NCBI GenBank assembly: GCA_028095005.1
Contig: CM051459.1
Location: 271,021,229-271,085,228 of the forward strand
Direction: 5' to 3'
DNA length: 64,000 nucleotides
From: Rhynchospora pubera
Lineage: Eukaryota; Streptophyta; Magnoliopsida; Poales; Cyperaceae
The notes under the pieces were generated by a model. That model ran no database searches, was not told the origin of the DNA, and saw only the letters and a program-made list of their open reading frames with translations. The translations under genes and the position numbers were made by a program. Numbering within the stretch: the stretch's first letter is position 1; every line of letters begins with the position of its first letter. This document shows, in pieces, positions 10,999 through 22,713 of the stretch.

Positions 10999-12151
10999 TT
11001 TTTTTAAGGCAAAATTGGGCCCATACCCCTCAAATCTTTCTTATTTAGATATTTACCCCTCAAATCATTAAAGTTGTTCCTATACCCCTCAATTCTTGAT
11101 CAAACTAGATATATATCCATCTCAACAATTTTGATTTATTTTAAAATATTAAAAATTAGTTTTTATATTTTAAGACAAAAGTGCCCCTGCTCAAACTCCT
11201 CTCCTGCCAAGGGACCTTTCATCTTCCCTCTGTTTTATCTCCAAGAGATATAAGAAATACTTCTCTCTCTGAGCAAGGTTGCAGTGATTTTGGCCACAAC
11301 TGACTGTGAGAATGAGAGAAGAAAGGTTTCTGACTTCTGAGTCAACTTGCTACGAGGATGGATTTTGCATATATATGGAACAGTTCTTTGGCATTGGGAA
11401 GTGAGGAAAAGACAACCCAGGGTTGAATTTATTAATTACTTAAGGATTTTGTTTAATCGAATCACCAAAGGCCTAGATTGATATCGGTTTCATTTGTGAT
11501 AATTTGGTTGGGTACGGAGCTTAGGATAATTTTGTACTATGCTAATTAATTTCAATTCCACTTCTTTCATGTATATGAAATCAGAGATGGTTTCACATGG
11601 TACCAGTATAATTCTGTTGACACATCCAATAAAATCAATATTTTAATTGTAATTTGTGTTATCCGTTAGAAGCGAAGAAGATTACATGAAATCAATCAAA
11701 AACATAAAGGGATAGCAGTGAAATAAAAGAAGCGGTCATTCTCAAATAATTGAAATGCTTTATTCATGTATAAGTAAACTTCCATGTTTTATTTCACCAT
11801 TTCGCAAAATTTCCTTTGTACATTTTTTTATTACGCGCTTTTACAAAGCATTTTCTGGTGCTTTAGTGAAACAAGAAAGCTTAGGTGTGACGTAATTCAA
11901 TAGTTCCTTAGTTTTTGTCTTATTATTAAACGTGATCCAAATGCAAGAAATGTGCAATTTATTGGGCAGGGCAATTCTGTTATAAAAAAATTAGTTTCTT
12001 ATATTCATAAATTAATTAAAATTGTTGAGGTGAGTATATATCTAGTTTGATCAAGAATTGAGGGGTATAGGAACAATTTCAATTATTTGAGGGGTAAATA
12101 TCCAAATAAGAAAGATTTGAAGAGTATGGGCCCGATTTTGCCTTTTTTTAA
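10999..12151. mobile_element. Non-autonomous Mutator-like element with long TIRs
   Basis: The element is 11008-12142. The termini GGCAAAATTGGGCCCATACC and its reverse complement extend as inverted repeats of roughly 200 bp with few mismatches. They include repeated ACCCCTCAAAT/ATACCCCTCAA words. A perfect 9-bp direct repeat TTTTTTTAA flanks both ends (10999-11007 and 12143-12151), the duplication size typical of Mutator elements. The roughly 700-bp core (about 11220-11930) has no transposase and no open frame that I can identify; it could be captured non-coding sequence. Confidence 0.8.
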
Positions 12152-12323
12152 TTAGACTAGAAAACGTCTCACTCAATTGTGGATAAATAAAATTTAAAAA
12201 TATTTATATTTCAATAAATAAATTCAAAATATCAACATGAAAACATAATTTAATAAAAAATTTGAAAAATTATATGCGATAAAAGTTGTCTATTATGTGC
12301 TCTCTTTATAAAATAGAAAAAAA

Positions 12324-13459
12324 GAATTGTTATTCTTGTTGTCCATAACTACGGTCTAAAGGGGTGAATAGACACATTTTCAAATTCTATACGGTTTGGT
12401 CAATTTTGCGGAAATTAAAATCACACAAGCAAGCGATTAATTGAATAAATAAGCAAAGAGAAAAGACACACGAACTTGATTATGGAATTACGACCCGTTA
12501 GGAATATACTAGCCTAAATCGTACGTCTCCAAGAGTTACGCAACTGCGAAAAAGGTATGCTCCGTTCTATTCCACAATGAACGGGTCTACAACTTCGAAA
12601 CGAATCGCCTCGTAACAATGAAACCTCGAGGTGGATTGGCCTAACCAGCACAAGCACCATAATCCTCACACAAACTAGAAGAATAATACCTCAATCAATA
12701 TCACTCAAGAGCTAGCTATAAACCGATGTGGTGTTTGAGAATGTTCAAAACAAAGAGAATATGAGAACTAGTTGTTTGGAGCTCAAAAATAAGTGTTTCA
12801 GAAGGTGAGAAGAAGAGAATATCAGATGACAAAGGTATGATATCATATATACATATATATGGCGTCAAGAGTTCCAAAACAGTCAAAAAATTTTCAAGGC
12901 ATTGCACAAAACCAAATATAAATCGTTGAAAAATCAAATGACTATTTAATATAGCCGTTCGATTATCAGAGCATTGTGCAACGCTCCAGGATGTTTCACA
13001 ATGCTAAGCACAAACAAAGGAAATGACTTTGACAAGTTCCTCAGACCGCTAGAGCGTTGTGCAACACTTTCGGGCGTTACACAATGGCCAAGCAAAGACA
13101 GAGAGAACAGCTCTGACAGGTTCAACAAAGCGTTACACGACGACACATGCCTTTACGCAACGCTGGCGTCATACAATTCCTTGGGGCGTTGCCACAACAC
13201 TGATAGAGAGAAAACGAAATTGAGGAAAAATTGGAATTGTGGGGCATTGTGTAATGTCAAGGTCATTACCGACAGTACTGTAGGGGCATTGTGCAACTCT
13301 AAAGAGCGTTTCCTAACACTCCGCCTAAGTACTTAGAATTTTTTCAAATCAGGTTGACCTTTGTTGTATAACGCCATTGAGCGTTATACAACGTTATTAC
13401 TCAGCATTGCCAAATGCTGTTTGACATTGTATGACGTTGTTTCGTATTTTGTCAGAATT
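12324..13459. mobile_element. Probable solo LTR (12328-13454)
   Basis: Begins TGTTATTCTTG and ends TTTTGTCA, flanked by GAATT on both sides (12324-12328 and 13455-13459). The left copy shares one T with the LTR terminus. There is no internal coding region. The right half (about 12960-13440) is studded with variants of the palindrome GCGTTGTGCAACGC. An AT-rich TATATATAC stretch lies at about 12845-12860. No second LTR, primer-binding site or polypurine tract is visible, so a recombined solo LTR is the simplest reading; orientation and superfamily are undetermined. Confidence 0.45.
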
Positions 13460-13465
13460 TTGATA

Positions 13466-13610
13466 TCAACACTGTGTTTGGATTTAAGGAAAGGAATGGA
13501 AAGAAAAGGTAAATCTAGGAAGGAAATGGATGAGATGGAATGGAATGAAAATTTATTTTACATTCTCATGTTTGGATGATTAATAAAAAGAAAGGAATTT
13601 TTTTTCTTTT
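13466..13610. repeat. Purine-rich GTTTGGAT...GGAAAGGAATGG repeat
   Basis: Starts GTGTTTGGATTTAAGGAAAG and has an internal GTTTGGATGATTAATAAAAA. A similar purine-rich block lies at about 54285-54450. Looks like a MITE-type repeat, but the ends could not be defined. Confidence 0.3.
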
Positions 13611-14944
13611 CTTTCCTATTTCTTGGTTGGAAGTTCCAACGTAACAAAAGTAAAAATTCAACAATTGACTATTATACTGTTGATCTCTTTATTTGGATTT
13701 TTCAAATAAAGAAATGTAAAGATTAAACCTTATTTAAATGATAGGGTCTATAATAATAATTAGAAAATCTTCCTACTCACCATTGTCCAGCTTTATATAA
13801 TAGAGTAGAGAGTAGGGCCTTTAATAAGAAATTGCCTTGATAGATGCGATTATAATGGGACGAAATTGGAAGTTATCAACAGGGAGCTACTTTGGATGAT
13901 TTTATTTTGACTTGATAATTACAGTGCACAAAGTGATATATGAAATTAGATGACTATTGTCTGGAGAACATAAAATTCTCGAAAAAAAAATCACCTCTGT
14001 TAACTAGATTTATCGAAATATTACTTAAAAAAAATGAGAATATTAATCAACTTCAAAGAAAATAATTTATTTTTTTATAGCAATAAGCATCGTAGCGAAA
14101 CGTATAACTAGCAAATAGAAGTTTGAAGTTATTAATAAAAATTTGGAATAAATAATTAATTCATAACTAGTAATCAATTTTGTTATTTCATTGTTTGTAT
14201 CTTTTTCAATAATTACTATGTTAATTGAAAAGGAAACAATTAAAATGGCAAAGCAAAGATTTGGGGATACAATTTTTCAATTTCCTTATGGATTTCTTGG
14301 TATTAGCAACCTAATTCGTCCCTGTGAAGCAGTCTGGAGATCACAAATTCACATTTTTAGAAGACGAAAGGTTCAAGCACGTGGAGGACATCAGTGTCTT
14401 TTGGCTGAAAATTTTGCGATATGATTTTTCTTTTACCCGGTACTGCTTTCTCAGTTCAAATCAACCTGATTTACAACGAACGCTCCGGATCAATTTAACG
14501 ACGTCATCCAAACCAGCCAAGCTGACGTCAGAAGATCAATTTCAAACCGTTAGCCTTAAATCGAACGGTCCCAACCGAGAAATCAAAATCCTACTATCCA
14601 GACTCCAGCAGGGATCTCAATCCGAATCCGGTCACAGAGACTCCCAACCCGCGACGACAACAACAGTAGAATAATAAAAAAAAGAAACCATTTGCTATTT
14701 TTCTATTTGACCGAACCTAATAAAATTGCTTTGCTTTTGGGAAATACGATAAGCAAAAAGAGCAAGAGACACTTTCCGAAAGAAATCCCTCCACCGGTCT
14801 ACCAACCGGTGGCGCCATGGCCGAACAACCAGCACCTCGGCTTTAAACCCTCAAATAGTCTTTTTGTATTTCTTTTAGAAGAAGCATTTCTCTTTCTTCC
14901 AAGTCAATTTTGAGTCAATTCCCTAAATCCAGTACTGTCGCCTC
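13611..14944. other. Upstream region of FES1-like gene
   Basis: AT-rich DNA to about 14420, then a more GC-balanced stretch (about 14430-14944) likely to be promoter and 5' UTR of the gene starting at 14945. It includes TGACGTCA-like words near 14500-14535 (GACGTCATCC and TGACGTCAG). Open frames here have no recognisable homology. Confidence 0.35.
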
Positions 14945-17025
14945 ATGGGGAAGCTTAAGAATTCGAGTTCCTTTGATGGAACCGAAGGGAATCAGTCCAA
15001 GGAGGAAGTTGACTATCATGGTTTGGCTCTGATCTCTTTGAATTTTCTTAGTTTTTTTTTTGTGTTCTTTTTTCTAGTACTTATATTGGGATTTAGTTTA
15101 ATTTAAGTGAGATCAAGCCTAATTCTCATTTTATATTTAATTGCTGTTTGATTTTTGCTGATAAAAACCGTTTTTTTCCTCTGTTTTTAATGTTCGAGTT
15201 GAACGGTGATAACTGATAAGATAATTTATTGAACTGGGATTTATAGTACGAGCGGTTAGTACGATGATACTATTGAAAATAAACTGTAACTCCAAGTTTT
15301 AGAAATTAGTTTAAGTTAGTTTGTTGCCTAGTTGACTTAAGACTTTTGTAGTTTTGTTTCTACTAGGGAAACATGCAGTCGTTTTTGACTACTACTTTGC
15401 AAAAAACCAAAAAGAAGGGAAAGTGATAATGAAGAAATTAATGTAAATTTGGATTTGTTTTTGTACATTGTCAGTGGCTTGCAAATTAATCTTGTAAATA
15501 ATACATGCCAACGAATTATTTTACACATTGATCTTGATCTGCATAATTAAGAAGTGAATATGTTCTTCTGATTTTTACTATTTTACTTTAGTTTTGGTTA
15601 TTTTTTCCTATATTGTATAACCAAACTTGGCGAAGATGTACCAGCGGAAATAATATGCTATTGTTTATCACCAGCCATTTTCTGTTTCTATTGAGTACTC
15701 CTTGTGTTTTCACAAATGATATTCCTTAAAATGTTTCTTATCTGATCTAGTTTCTTGTGAAACCGGAGCCCCAGTTTCGATGACACATGCAAGGCATGCC
15801 CCTAAGGAGCACAACTCAGATCTCACTATAGAAAGAGGCAACCCAATTTCACATAGTGCGGTGTACTTTAGACCACCAGGCCCTTCAAAAATTTCAAGGT
15901 ATAATACAAAGTCTTAGAGAAAAACTTTAGTTTCTTTGACGCCCCTTTTCTCAACATTGCAATATTTTTAATTGTGATTTTAGGCCTAGGAGTCCCTCCG
16001 CCAATGATATCGAGGAAATGTCTAAAAGGCCTGCTATAATTTCTGACGGACCAAAACCATCTGCCTTGTATCAATCCTCATACCTTCAGTTGGGGCCCAG
16101 TCAACAAAGTCTACCCACCATTATGTTTGGTGGGATCCACAGATCGAGTGATCAGAATTTAACTAATGGGCGTTACCTCTGCAGAAGGTATGGTAAATTA
16201 GATGATTCACTACCTAGGAGCTCCTTTACGTGCTATCAGAAATCAGATACTGTTATTGCTAATGCTAATCCGTACCCACATCATAGCAGCACCTCCTTTA
16301 TTAATGCATCTGAAATACTGAGCTACAAATGGGAAAATTCTGTGCCCTTTCGGTCTTCTTTTACTACGCCTAAAATTGAACCCTCAGCCCAAACCCTGTA
16401 CGATCCACTGGTTGATAGCATCAAACCCTCCGACTCTGCTGATTCGGAAGAAATGAAAATTTCTCCTGAAACTTCTCCGGCAGCTGCATCAAATAATCTA
16501 TCGGGTGCTGGTGAAAATTCACCTGATTACAATCCGATAAACTATTCATCCAATATTAAACCAAAAATAGCTCCACTAGAAGAGTTACTGGAGGTGAGTT
16601 CCACCAATCATCCAGCTTTTAGGGCAGGGTCAGGTCAACCTGGTAACAGGGACTCGGCAGAGTTTAAGATATTTCGGTTTGCCTTGGCCGAATTTATAAA
16701 AGAGTTGGTGAAACCAGCATGGAAGAGGGGTGTCATAAGCAATGATGCTCATAAAATGCTTGTGAAAAAGGCTTCCGCCAAGGTAATCAGTTCGGTGCAG
16801 CCCCATCAAGTCCCAAATAGCCAGGAGGCTGCAAAACAGTACATTTCTATGTACAAGCCAAAGATCGAAAAGCTTGTGGAGGTAAAGATTCAGTCAGCTT
16901 TAAAAAAATAATTATTGTTTTGGTATCTCAAAATTATCCTTAATAATATATGATGCTTTAATTATCTGCAGGGTTATATGGAAGTATACTGCAAAAGCAG
17001 CCGTCCCACTAAATCCAAAGAATGA
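14945..17025 (+). CDS. FES1/CCCH-type C-terminal domain protein lacking the zinc finger
   Basis: Four exons, all GT-AG and in phase: 14945-15020, 15751-15898, 15984-16881, 16972-17025; 391 residues. The C-terminal hundred residues are charged and helical (FRFALAEFIKELVKPAWKRG, then DAHKMLVKK, QPHQVP and KIEKLVEGYMEVY). They match a domain I associate with plant CCCH proteins such as FRIGIDA-ESSENTIAL 1 and C3H38/C3H55. The rest is Ser/Pro-rich and apparently disordered. No C-x-C-x-C-x-H zinc finger is present in any exon, and no exon able to encode one was found in the introns. The start is the first in-frame ATG, giving MGKLKNSSSFDG. Function is unknown; if the family assignment is right, a nuclear role in transcription or RNA processing would be expected. 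The exon structure is well supported, the family name moderately. Confidence 0.75.
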
Positions 17026-19030
17026 GTTTTATTGTATAGGTAGTGCATATGGATCTAACCTAGTTTTGAAACTGTGCTAGCATAGGAGAAAGTGTAGTGA
17101 GTTTAGCCTTTAAAGGGATTTGTTTGGGTCTTTGGTTAAGCTGTGTTGGAAAAAGAATAGTGGTACTGGTCCATACAGTTGAGCTATTATTGTTTAACAA
17201 AGGTGGTACTGTTGCGCTGGTTGTCTAGAGCCATTCGAATCTGCATTGGAAAATATAGTTGGTTGATTTGATTGTAATTAAAATTGGAAGGTTTAGTAAA
17301 TATATTTTTTATGTTATGTAGCACTTTTTGTTAGTTTATGCGGGGCATTATTTAGCATATATTAATCAGTTCACTAACATTATTATAGATATTCTGTTTT
17401 CGGAGTATACCAGTTTCAGTTACACTTACCAAATTTCCTGCCACTGGGGTAAAGTCTGCTGAATGATTGGTTGCACCCTTTTTTTTAGCATAGTTCAATC
17501 GATAATGATTGCTTTACTCCTTTCAAATCCAAGGAACAGTAAGTTAAAAGTTGGATGGTCAACAATGAGACAATTATTGTCTGTGACTAAATATATTATT
17601 TATTTATTTCCCTTTGCAATTGATCTGGATGATACCGGAAAATAATTTATTTGATTTTTTTTGGGACATAGTTGACAAATACGAATCATATATTCACGTC
17701 GAACTATTATGGGTGAGTTTTTTGGGATTTAATTATCATATTTTACCTATTATTACAATTTGTATATTGATATTTAACTAAAAGATTAATAACTTCAGAT
17801 GGTTTACATTGTCGACTAATGTAGTGAACATTTTAAGCAAACATCATATTTGTGGATTTTATCTACTTATCTATGATAATACAATCATACAGAAAGAGTG
17901 AGAGATTTAAATTTATTAATAATGATCGTCCCCACATTGTGAAGAGGTCCTCTTCCATTTAAAATTGCAACTTTGCATCTGTTAAATCCCAAAAAGAGAA
18001 GTCAATTGTAGTTCGTATATTTTTTATGTAATTCTTTTTCTGAAGTAATCAAATAAATAATTTAGCTGGCATGCAAATGATGGGAGTATTTATGAAATTA
18101 CTAGTTGGAACGTCACTGTTAGGCGTCATGTGAGGCAAAAGGAATCTGATTGGTTGTAGGCTTATGGGCGAATTCTGGTACTAGGCCAAGATCTGCGGAA
18201 GTTGGCAAGTAACTGTAGGTGTTATCTTTCTAGATAATATTTTTTTTAAATAAAAAAGGATAACAGTATTTTTGTTTGAAAACAACATAGTTTAGTTATT
18301 TTACACTTTAGTTTTGCAAAGACAATATAAAATAAACACATCATAATAAGCCAATAATTGAGCTTTATTTGGGGGGGCCCTGGCCCTTGCCAGTCTCCTT
18401 CTGTCTTCGCCTCTGAGTCTGTACTCAAATTTGATAGACAGTTAAATTTGACCAAACTAGAGCTCGAGCCAAGTCACTCGAGCTTATTCATTTACAGCAC
18501 TGGTGCATTCGGCTGAATCACGTGCTCAACTCAATGGTCGAGGTCCTCGTGGCGGCATTCGCCTATAACATTTTCTTTTATTTAGAATCTGAAAATTTAT
18601 GAACAGCATACCTCGCTTTCTTATTACTAGCAAACCAGCCCACTCGATTGTGTGTGAATAAGAAAGGAAATTTAAGACGATTTTGTTAGATGGCGATTTT
18701 AGTATGATGAGAGATGGTTGATTTATTTTTTCTCTTTCCTTTACTATGCGCACAAATTAAGAAAGAATAGAAAAGAAAACAACCATTTGCGCAGATGTTA
18801 ACACGGTCTAAACGAAATGTTTAAATCTTTTATCTCATTATTAAGTCTACACCACTGATCTGATCAAATCGCAAAAATGAACGGTCCATATTACATTGGA
18901 TAAATAATTATTTGCTCCTTTGGGTTCAAATTTTAGATAGACTTTTGAATTGGTACTTTTAAGTAGTAATGATATATACATGTAACATGACTAACGGAGG
19001 AACTTGCTTCCACCTGATTTTACTATCCAA
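17026..19030. other. Gene-less stretch, 3' flank of FES1-like gene
   Basis: 3' UTR sequence followed by AT-rich DNA. No conserved coding exon was recognised on either strand. Short frames at 17463 and 18246-18753 have no family resemblance. Confidence 0.4.
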
Positions 19031-19215
19031 GGCTCCGTTTGGATGGTTTCTTCCCGGAATAAGGAATAACCATTTTTTACCAATAAATTTATTTCTAACC
19101 ATCCAAACTCTTCATAAAAGTTACACACTTTCCAATAAATTTACCTCTTCCCAATAAATTTCTTCCATTCTTCCTTCTTCCTACCTTATTCTCAACGCAT
19201 CCAAACGGAGCCCAA
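19028..19215. mobile_element. MITE family B, copy 2 (inverted)
   Basis: Element 19031-19212 with near-perfect termini GGCTCCGTTTGGATG / CATCCAAACGGAGCC (the right end reads GCATCC), flanked by CAA on both sides. The inner TCCAAACTCTTCATAAAAGT is the reverse complement of the core of copy 1 at 10461, so this copy is in the opposite orientation. Non-coding. Confidence 0.75.
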
Positions 19216-19230
19216 AATGCAACTGCTACT

Positions 19231-19370
19231 AAAGGGTCAAAAGAAAGATACTGGGCCGGATGGATTTCTGCTACTTTTACTGGAAATTAGTGTGGACTGT
19301 AGAGTAATAAGGCCTTAAGAGTTGACTGGGTAAAGGGTCAAAAGAAAGATACTGGGCCGGATGGATTTCT
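19231..19370. repeat. 39-bp direct repeat, 101-base spacing
   Basis: The word starting AAAGGGTCAAAAGAAAGATA and ending GGATGGATTTCT occurs identically at 19231-19269 and 19332-19370, pointing to a recent local duplication. Confidence 0.85.
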
Positions 19371-19552
19371 TTGGAACAGTATTGGGCCTATTAGTTATCC
19401 TTCATCGGACTATTAAACTCGAACGAGGAGACTCTTCAAATTTTATTTTTAATTAAGTCGAACTATGCCAACTCGTATTCATACCAAAAAAAAAAAAAAA
19501 AAAAACGAGTTGAAACCGAGTTTTCACATGAACTTTCTTAAGACACATAATT

Positions 19553-19726
19553 TATTATGCACATTTCGAGAACCAGTTCTTGATCTACTGAAAAAAGCAA
19601 TACATCTTGAGTGAAATATCGCAGTTTGAACAGGTTGGAATTTTTTTATAAACATTTAATTTAAAAATAAATTAGATAGCTTAACCTCCGATTTATCTTC
19701 AAAAAAAAATATATTATGCACATTTC
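19553..19726 (+). mobile_element. tRNA-derived SINE family S, copy 1
   Basis: Body 19568-19711 beginning GAGAACCAGTTCTTGATC and ending ATTTATCTTC plus an A-run. It is flanked by a perfect 15-bp target duplication TATTATGCACATTTC (19553-19567 and 19712-19726). The A box is TTGATCTACTG and the B box is degraded (GCAGTTTGAACAGG). The tail shares ACATTTAATTTAAAAATAA with the other three copies. Confidence 0.85.
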
Positions 19727-19804
19727 ATATTATTTTAAATAAGCAAAGTACAAATTAATTATAAGTATTCTTGTCAAGATTATATTTTTATACTTACCAC
19801 CATT

Positions 19805-19826
19805 GTATATATATATATATATATAT
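19805..19826. repeat. (TA)n microsatellite
   Basis: An uninterrupted TA dinucleotide run of about 22 bases in the short stretch between the SINE copy and the Helitron. Confidence 0.9.
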
Positions 19827-20607
19827 TGCTTTTCATGTGATATAAATAAGTGTTCATTTTTTATTTTATCATTTATCCAACTGGTGCGTCAGCTCATCTT
19901 CCTCCCAAGTTGTATACCAAAAGAGTTTAGATAAGGTCGTATATAAGTAATAGTTTGAAATAAACTTTTTCATTTGCATTAAGCAGGTTACCAAACGGTC
20001 AGTATTTTGTATTTATAATCTCTATCTCTACTATATTAAAAGCACCAATGGAAGGATGTAACATCTCAGGATACAATCCTGGTCTGAACAATCTACATCA
20101 TTAATTATTTTTTATTTATAATCTAAGTCATTAATCGTTAAAAGATAAAGTTGATCAGCGGTCCAGATTATATGGCAGAACGAAGAGAGTTTTATTTCTT
20201 GGTTTGATCGGAACGCGCAGATGCGCTAGAACGAATGTTCGCTCATTATAATGCATTTCCGGTTCGATTCCTCAATTAATTCCTTTAAATGTTGCAAATT
20301 TCGAACTATGTTTGTGTCCCTTCGCATCTTTACATGTCCCCTTCGCTTCTTCTCCTTTAAATCAGTGTTTCAAAATTCTGATTTGAAATTCCAATGAAAA
20401 TTGAGGGAGAGCCGCAGTCCGTAGGGACTAGAGGGAGAGCTGCAAATGCTGATCGTCTCGACACCCTCCCTCCTCCACCGCTCCCTCCGCCTCTCCTTCA
20501 CCCTTTTCTTCCAATAAAGCCACCCCCGCTCTAACTACGTGTCTCCGACCCCAATCGGTTTCGCTGAATTTGAGAAATAGGGTTAGTGTTTCGAAGAAGA
20601 GAGAGAA

Positions 20608-20704
20608 ATGGCTCAAGCCGTGGAGGAATGGTACAAGCGGATGCCTATCATCACTCCATCTTACGTAACTACTGTTGTTGTTACCACTGTTGGTTTTCTT
20701 TGAG
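20608..20704 (+). pseudogene. Captured Derlin exon 1 (broken)
   Basis: Starts MAQAVEEWYKRMPIITPSY, the diagnostic N-terminus of plant Derlin-2-type ERAD membrane proteins. It continues through the VVVTTVG segment to an exon-end-like GAG|GTATTG. An in-frame TGA at 20701-20703, consistent with a small deletion just before the splice site, ends the frame after 31 codons. No further Derlin exons follow. It lies in the Helitron, in Helitron orientation, with about 180 bases of GC-richer sequence upstream that may be captured 5' UTR. Confidence 0.85.
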
Positions 20705-20769
20705 GTATTGCTTATTTCCCTAATTTTTTTTCGTCGATCATTTTTTTTTATTCAATTTTTTTGATGCCA

Positions 20770-20990
20770 TCGTCAGATTAAATCCTTTGCCGCACCTCTT
20801 GCCGATCGACCCGCCTGGCCGCCTCGCACATCCTGACGATCCGTACCACCACGATCTGCATCCGACGCACCAAACCACCTCCAAACCATGACCTCGTTTC
20901 TCTCGGTGCCGATCAGAACACGACTTTCTCTTCTCAACACCGCCATGAGCCGTTCGAGCACGTTGCTCTTCTTCTATGAATGTGAATTTA
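20770..20990. other. GC-rich exon-like patch in Helitron, unidentified
   Basis: About 200 bases clearly GC-richer than the surroundings, open on both strands (minus frame 20773-20961, plus frame from 20888). The composition is like captured coding or UTR sequence, but no family was recognised. Confidence 0.35.
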
Positions 20991-21102
20991 TGACTTCAAT
21001 AAGTTTAAGTAACTATTCTGTACAAATATTTGTCTTTGATTACCCATTGTTGCTAAAAGCTTATGGGTTACTGACGTATCCTAAATCTTTGGAACAGTAC
21101 AG

Positions 21103-21367
21103 AAAATAGCAATTTCTGGCAAATTGGGAGAATTGCAAGCTTTGATTCAGTATCCAGGTGAAAATTTAACCTTGTCTGTAGCGAAATTCATTGTGTGTTA
21201 TGTTTAAAATCATTCAAATGTTGATAATTTCCATTTGTATTTTTCCCTTATTAAATATAGCAACCACAACCATGGCTAAGGAGGCATTAGAAGGACACTG
21301 CATATATGATAGGGGCTATTGTAAGTTTCATCTGACCTACTTTCGTCACACCGATCTTACTATTAAG
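21103..21367 (+). pseudogene. Captured PTB (polypyrimidine-tract-binding protein) exons
   Basis: Two exon-like blocks with AG/GT borders, 21103-21157 and 21261-21367. The first encodes KIAISGKLGELQALIQYP; the second encodes AKEALEGHCIYDRGYCKF and RHTDLTIK. These match consecutive parts of an RRM in PTB splicing regulators (family pattern KIAMF...QALIQYP...AKEALEGHCIYDGG.CKLHLSYSRHTDL). The junction phase is preserved. Substitutions in normally invariant positions and the absence of other RRMs mark it as a fragment. Confidence 0.82.
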
Positions 21368-21635
21368 GTATATAGAAACTTAAAGAATAAATACTATTAA
21401 TAAAATTAAATCTAAAATAAAGCGGTTGTTTAAATAAAAGAGCAGATTACAACTCCAATCTCTACTGAATTTCCTTTCCTTTCTTTGCCAGTTTTCTTGA
21501 TTCCTCACCATTTCCAACGAAGCTTTCTTCTTTCTACACAAGAATGGTCGATTTGTTCTCCAATAGGTACGCCGTCACTGTATCTTCCTTTCCATCACTT
21601 AAATCAGAACTTGTCCAATACACCATCTTGTCCAG

Positions 21636-22474
21636 TTCACACGTATAATGCTGATGATGATGTATTTCACCAATTTGCAACTGGAATTGGAACAATTGAT
21701 GCAGGCTTTGTTATGGACACTGGAATGCTTCTTCAAAAGGTTTTAGGACACCTTACTTTTACTTTTTGTACAAAATTCAATTTTAATTAACACGTCAAAT
21801 GAATATGCTTCTTTCTAAAATTAGGTACTGCCCACAATTAGGTTTGATCTGAAAGACTGAAAACCAATTAGCAGCTGTAACTTGGCACCTCTTCTTAAAC
21901 TTTATTCTTTGTCCAAACGTAATGTCATGATATTTTATATCATGGGTTGTTGACTTCTGGTGGTGTACTTACACCTTGCATTTGACATTAGAGATCCAAA
22001 TTTGAACCTGTTTATTTTATTTTGTTGGAGCGCTTTTTGGTTGTGTTCAGTGTATCTTACCTACCATGCAATATGAAAATACCGTTGACATTAGGACTCA
22101 AACTACTAACTTGAGTAATTAGCTTTTCTACATTTATTTTACTTTTGGGTGCGGCACTTTACGCATTCGGTTTCTTGCCCTCTTCAATTGATTAAAAGTT
22201 GTATTTAATGAAGTAGGTTGATCATACAAAAACTTGATTGATCTCCTTAGTTGCTTTTTGTTCTCAAACGTGGGGTGAGACTCAAAAGTGGTCTATACCT
22301 ATCTATAAAATTTGTCTTTATTTTTTTATATCATTAACTATTTCATTTTTCTTGCATGTACAGGTGCAAGAAATGGCAGGGTTTGTATATAACTCATTAG
22401 CTGGAAACTGGTCCTTTTTAGACGACATTAGTGTCAAATTTGTCATAAGCTTAGGCCCTCTTCATTTTTCACAG
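21636..22474 (+). other. Two captured exons of an unidentified gene
   Basis: Blocks ending at 21739 (…FATGIGTIDAGFVMDTGMLL, then QK, then GT) and 22364-22474 (VQEMAGFVYNSLAGNW through LGPLHFSQ, then GT) are both in phase 0 and join without a stop. They have exon-like borders (CAG|, |GTTTTA, |GTTTGT). I do not recognise the family. They could come from one donor gene separated by its original intron. Confidence 0.5.
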
Positions 22475-22713
22475 GTTTGTACTTCTTTATTTATTGATTT
22501 TGGAAAAATTTGCTGGTAGGTTGGAGTGAGAAATCTATCACTAGAGGAACTTCAATTGACTTTGCTCCTGTTCAGATAGGTTCGAGTGGATTACTTTGCT
22601 GATTGTAAATTGAATTTGCTGGTAAAAAAATGAAGCAGAGCTGAATAAATTTTTGTATTGAGATATGGTAAACATGTGATTGAATGAACAAAGAGAAGAG
22701 GAGAGAAGAGAAG

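Noticed and set aside
12974..13336. 120-codon plus-strand frame
   Set aside because: Falls within the palindrome-rich LTR-like sequence; the composition is repetitive and no family was recognised.
14324..14674. 116-codon frame upstream of the FES1-like gene
   Set aside because: Begins and ends without splice or homology support; more likely promoter/5' UTR sequence.
20214..20282. GGTTCGATTCC (B-box-like) preceded by a possible tRNA fold
   Set aside because: No convincing A box or cloverleaf; within the Helitron and probably chance or very old.
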